A DNA stretch of 7,108 nt, taken from the NCBI GenBank assembly GCA_002315495.1, contig DCGJ01000074.1, positions 1 to 7,108 on the forward strand. Direction: 5' to 3'. The stretch's first letter is position 1, and every line of letters starts with the position of its first letter. The notes under the pieces were generated by a model that was not told the DNA's origin, searched no databases, and was given only the letters and a program-made list of their open reading frames with translations. This DNA comes from Lachnoclostridium sp. UBA1781 (lineage in GTDB: Bacteria > Bacillota > Clostridia > Lachnospirales > Lachnospiraceae). Shown piece after piece: positions 5,741 to 7,108 of the stretch. The translations under genes were made by a program, and so were the position numbers.

Positions 5741-6664
5741 TTATTCCAGGTCTCGTCCCTGGTAACTATCGGTTTCTTTCATACGGGCCGTGATGGTATT
5801 CAGCACCCGCTTTTTATTGCCTGTCCATAATGGTGCGACTAACAGCGGCTTTGGTGCGTCGCCGGTGATTCGATGCACGACAATATGCTTCGGAATGTGG
5901 CAAAGTGCACGACATAAAAATTGATAATAGGCTTCCTCCTCCATGAGATGGAAATCTTCGGGAGTTTCCCGATACCACTTCTCCATCTCTGTCCCTCGAA
6001 GTACATAAAGTAAGGAGAGTTTAATCCCGTCGATGGGAAGCGCACACACCGTTCGAAGCGAAGCCAGCATGTCTTCTTCGGTTTCGGTCGGAAGTCCGAG
6101 AATCAGATGAACAATGATTGGAAAATGCAACGCATGCAAACGATTTACAGCATCTGAAAAGACAGTATAATCATAGCCTCTATGGAGTTGCTTTGCAAGA
6201 GCATCATTTGTGGTTTGAAGGCCCAATTCAATCCAAATGGGCTTTTGGTAGCGTTCTCGTAACCGTAACAACATGTCGAGCATCTTCTGCGGAAGACAGT
6301 CCGGCCTGGTTCCGATGGATAAACCGACGATATCCGGCTCGGAAAGCACCTGTCCAAAACGTTCCTCAAGAACCTGTGGGTCACCATAGGTTCCGGTAAA
6401 TGCCTGACTGTAACCAAGATACTTCGTTGCGCCCTTAGAGGCTACCAGCGCTTTTGCCTTTGCCAACTGTTCCGAAATCGGCAGGGTATGTCTCGGCGTA
6501 AAATCCCCGCTTCCGCCCTCGGAGCAGAAGATGCACCCTCCGTAACCAAGCGTACCATCCCGATTGGGACAGGTCGTTCCCGGGTCAAAGGAGAGGCGGT
6601 AAACCTTCTCTGAGAAGGTGTCGCGCAAATATTGATTCAGTGAATACATTCGATTTTCCAGCAT
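5741..6664 (-). CDS. TIGR01212 family radical SAM protein (YhcC/YtqA-like)
   Basis: This 307-residue protein belongs to the radical SAM superfamily, whose members use a 4Fe-4S cluster to cleave S-adenosylmethionine. The cluster cysteines are Cys32, Cys44 and Cys47 in CPNRDGTLGYGGCIFC. The wide C-x11-C-x2-C spacing and the surrounding sequence match the YhcC/YtqA type. Further family-like stretches are YLGYSQAFTGTYG, GLSIGTRPDCLP, WIELGLQTTND, HLILGLPTETEEDM and IKLSLLYVLRGTEME. The substrate of this family is not established as far as I know. The start at 6664 has GGAGG (6670-6674) five bases upstream. An in-frame TTG at 6715 lies inside the proposed promoter and is rejected. The gene leads the operon with DUF4364 and is transcribed divergently from fba. 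The sequence looks intact. Confidence 0.9.
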   Translation of the reverse strand: MLENRMYSLNQYLRDTFSEKVYRLSFDPGTTCPNRDGTLGYGGCIFCSEGGSGDFTPRHTLPISEQLAKAKALVASKGATKYLGYSQAFTGTYGDPQVLEERFGQVLSEPDIVGLSIGTRPDCLPQKMLDMLLRLRERYQKPIWIELGLQTTNDALAKQLHRGYDYTVFSDAVNRLHALHFPIIVHLILGLPTETEEDMLASLRTVCALPIDGIKLSLLYVLRGTEMEKWYRETPEDFHLMEEEAYYQFLCRALCHIPKHIVVHRITGDAPKPLLVAPLWTGNKKRVLNTITARMKETDSYQGRDLE

Positions 6665-6686
6665 AGACACCTCCGCACGGAAGTTT

Positions 6687-6715
6687 ATTGTAGCATTTTG
6701 CCAAGAGGAGGGCAA
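6687..6715 (-). promoter_or_regulatory. predicted promoter of the radical SAM-DUF4364 operon
   Basis: On the minus strand TTGCCC (plus 6710-6715) serves as the -35 and TACAAT (plus 6687-6692) as the -10, with a 17-base spacer. They match the sigma-A consensus at four and five of six positions. The leader would be only about 16 bases and contains the GGAGG ribosome binding site. TTGCC of the -35 is half of an inverted repeat with GGCAA (plus 6698-6702) in the spacer. Confidence 0.65.
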
Positions 6716-6739
6716 GAGGTTTTGCGAGGTTTGCGGAGG
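6716..6739. repeat. imperfect tandem decamers, CCTC every 10 bp (minus strand)
   Basis: On the plus strand GAGGTTTTGC (6716-6725) is followed by GAGGTTTGC (6726-6734) and then GGAGG. On the minus strand this gives CCTC starting at 6739, 6729 and 6719, exactly ten bases apart and directly abutting the -35 of the radical SAM promoter. The spacing of about one helical turn suggests a protein-binding array, but this is inference. Confidence 0.45.
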
Positions 6740-6745
6740 AATTGA

Positions 6746-6776
6746 GCATTTTCCATGCGAAACATAAGGAAAATGC
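6746..6776. repeat. 9-bp inverted repeat between the divergent promoters
   Basis: GCATTTTCC (6746-6754) and GGAAAATGC (6768-6776) are perfect inverted copies with a 13-base spacer. ATG and CAT inside the spacer can add three pairs. No T-run follows on either strand, which speaks against a terminator. It lies between the two promoters and could be an operator or a structured element. Confidence 0.55.
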
Positions 6777-6798
6777 GGGGGCGAAGATGATTTTTCGG

Positions 6799-6827
6799 TT
6801 GCATATTCGACTTGGTTTGGATATAAT
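6799..6827 (+). promoter_or_regulatory. predicted sigma-A promoter of fba
   Basis: A perfect TATAAT (6822-6827) lies 17 bases after TTGCAT (6799-6804), which keeps the key TTG of the -35. Transcription is expected to start near G6834, giving a leader of about 70 bases. A strong -10 fits a highly expressed glycolytic gene. Confidence 0.8.
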
Positions 6828-6839
6828 AGTTTCGAATTG

Positions 6840-6884
6840 AATTATCTTGGGGCAACTCGGATAATTTCGATAGATTACAATCTA
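6840..6884 (+). promoter_or_regulatory. structured 5' leader of fba with two hairpins
   Basis: AATTATC (6840-6846) pairs with GATAATT (6860-6866). The upper part can continue as GGG (6849-6851) with CTC (6856-6858) capped by GCAA, a GNRA loop. A second small hairpin is TAGAT (6871-6875) with ATCTA (6880-6884), just before the ribosome binding site. No T-run follows, and it does not match a riboswitch class I know. A role in mRNA stability or translation is possible. Confidence 0.5.
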
Positions 6885-6903
6885 AGAAAGGTGGTTATTA
6901 CCA

Positions 6904-7108
6904 ATGGCATTAGTAACTACAAAAGACATGTTTGCGAAGGCATATGATGGCGGTTATGCAATCGGTGCATTTAACGTAAACAACATGGAAATCGTTCAGG
7001 GTATCACCGAAGCAGCTAGCGAGCTTAACTCCCCGGTTATTCTTCAGGTATCCAAGGGCGCACGTGCATACGCTAATCATCGTTACCTTGTAAAGATGGT
7101 TGAGGCAG
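6904..7108 (+). CDS. fba: class II fructose-bisphosphate aldolase (5' end only)
   Basis: These are the first 68 codons of the zinc-dependent aldolase that reversibly splits fructose 1,6-bisphosphate into dihydroxyacetone phosphate and glyceraldehyde 3-phosphate in glycolysis and gluconeogenesis. The N-terminus MALVTTKDMFAKAYDGGYAI, then GAFNVNNMEIVQGITEAA and LQVSKGARAYAN, are characteristic of class II aldolases of Clostridia. The catalytic aspartate and zinc-binding histidines lie beyond the window, so activity cannot be judged. AAAGGTGG (6887-6894) is the ribosome binding site, with nine bases to the ATG. The gene has its own promoter and is divergent from the radical SAM operon. It continues past the right edge. 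Confidence 0.95.
   Translation, partial: MALVTTKDMFAKAYDGGYAIGAFNVNNMEIVQGITEAASELNSPVILQVSKGARAYANHRYLVKMVEA

Noticed and set aside
6670..6683. Minus-strand hairpin CTTCC-GTGC-GGAGG that would hide the radical SAM ribosome binding site
   Set aside because: The predicted transcript starts near 6680, inside the left arm, so most of the pairing would not exist in the mRNA.

Overview
This looks like ordinary chromosomal DNA of a low-to-moderate-GC Firmicute. The likely family is Lachnospiraceae or a close Clostridia relative. Three things suggest this: the clpP-clpX-lon-engB gene order typical of Firmicutes, a DUF4364-type winged-helix protein, and the type of class II aldolase start. The genus cannot be named from this window alone. 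No tRNA, rRNA, CRISPR array, insertion sequence or phage gene was seen.

The left part (1-5004, + strand) is a protein quality-control cluster. It runs from the 3' end of clpP through complete clpX and lon to engB (ysxC) and a small barstar-family gene. ClpX unfolds substrates and feeds them to ClpP, and Lon is the second ATP-dependent cytosolic protease. EngB is a GTPase for assembly of the large ribosomal subunit. A GNRA-capped hairpin separates clpX from lon. engB appears to have its own sigma-A promoter, whose predicted transcript would begin exactly at a strong stem-loop. The engB-barstar pair ends at an intrinsic terminator (5077-5097).

The middle part (5120-6720, - strand) is a two-gene operon: a TIGR01212/YhcC-like radical SAM protein followed by a DUF4364 protein. 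It converges on the engB cluster, and each side has its own terminator in the 156-base gap. A good -35/-10 pair and a strong ribosome binding site lie just upstream of the radical SAM gene and fix its start.

The right part (6746-7108, + strand) is the divergent control region and the first 68 codons of the class II fructose-bisphosphate aldolase gene. Its promoter has a perfect TATAAT, and its roughly 70-base leader can fold into two hairpins. The intergenic region also carries a 9-bp inverted repeat and 10-bp-phased CCTC repeats.

No clearly new multi-gene system is present. The items most worth a second look are the orphan barstar with a changed key residue, the engB promoter and 5' stem-loop, and the structured region between the radical SAM and aldolase genes.
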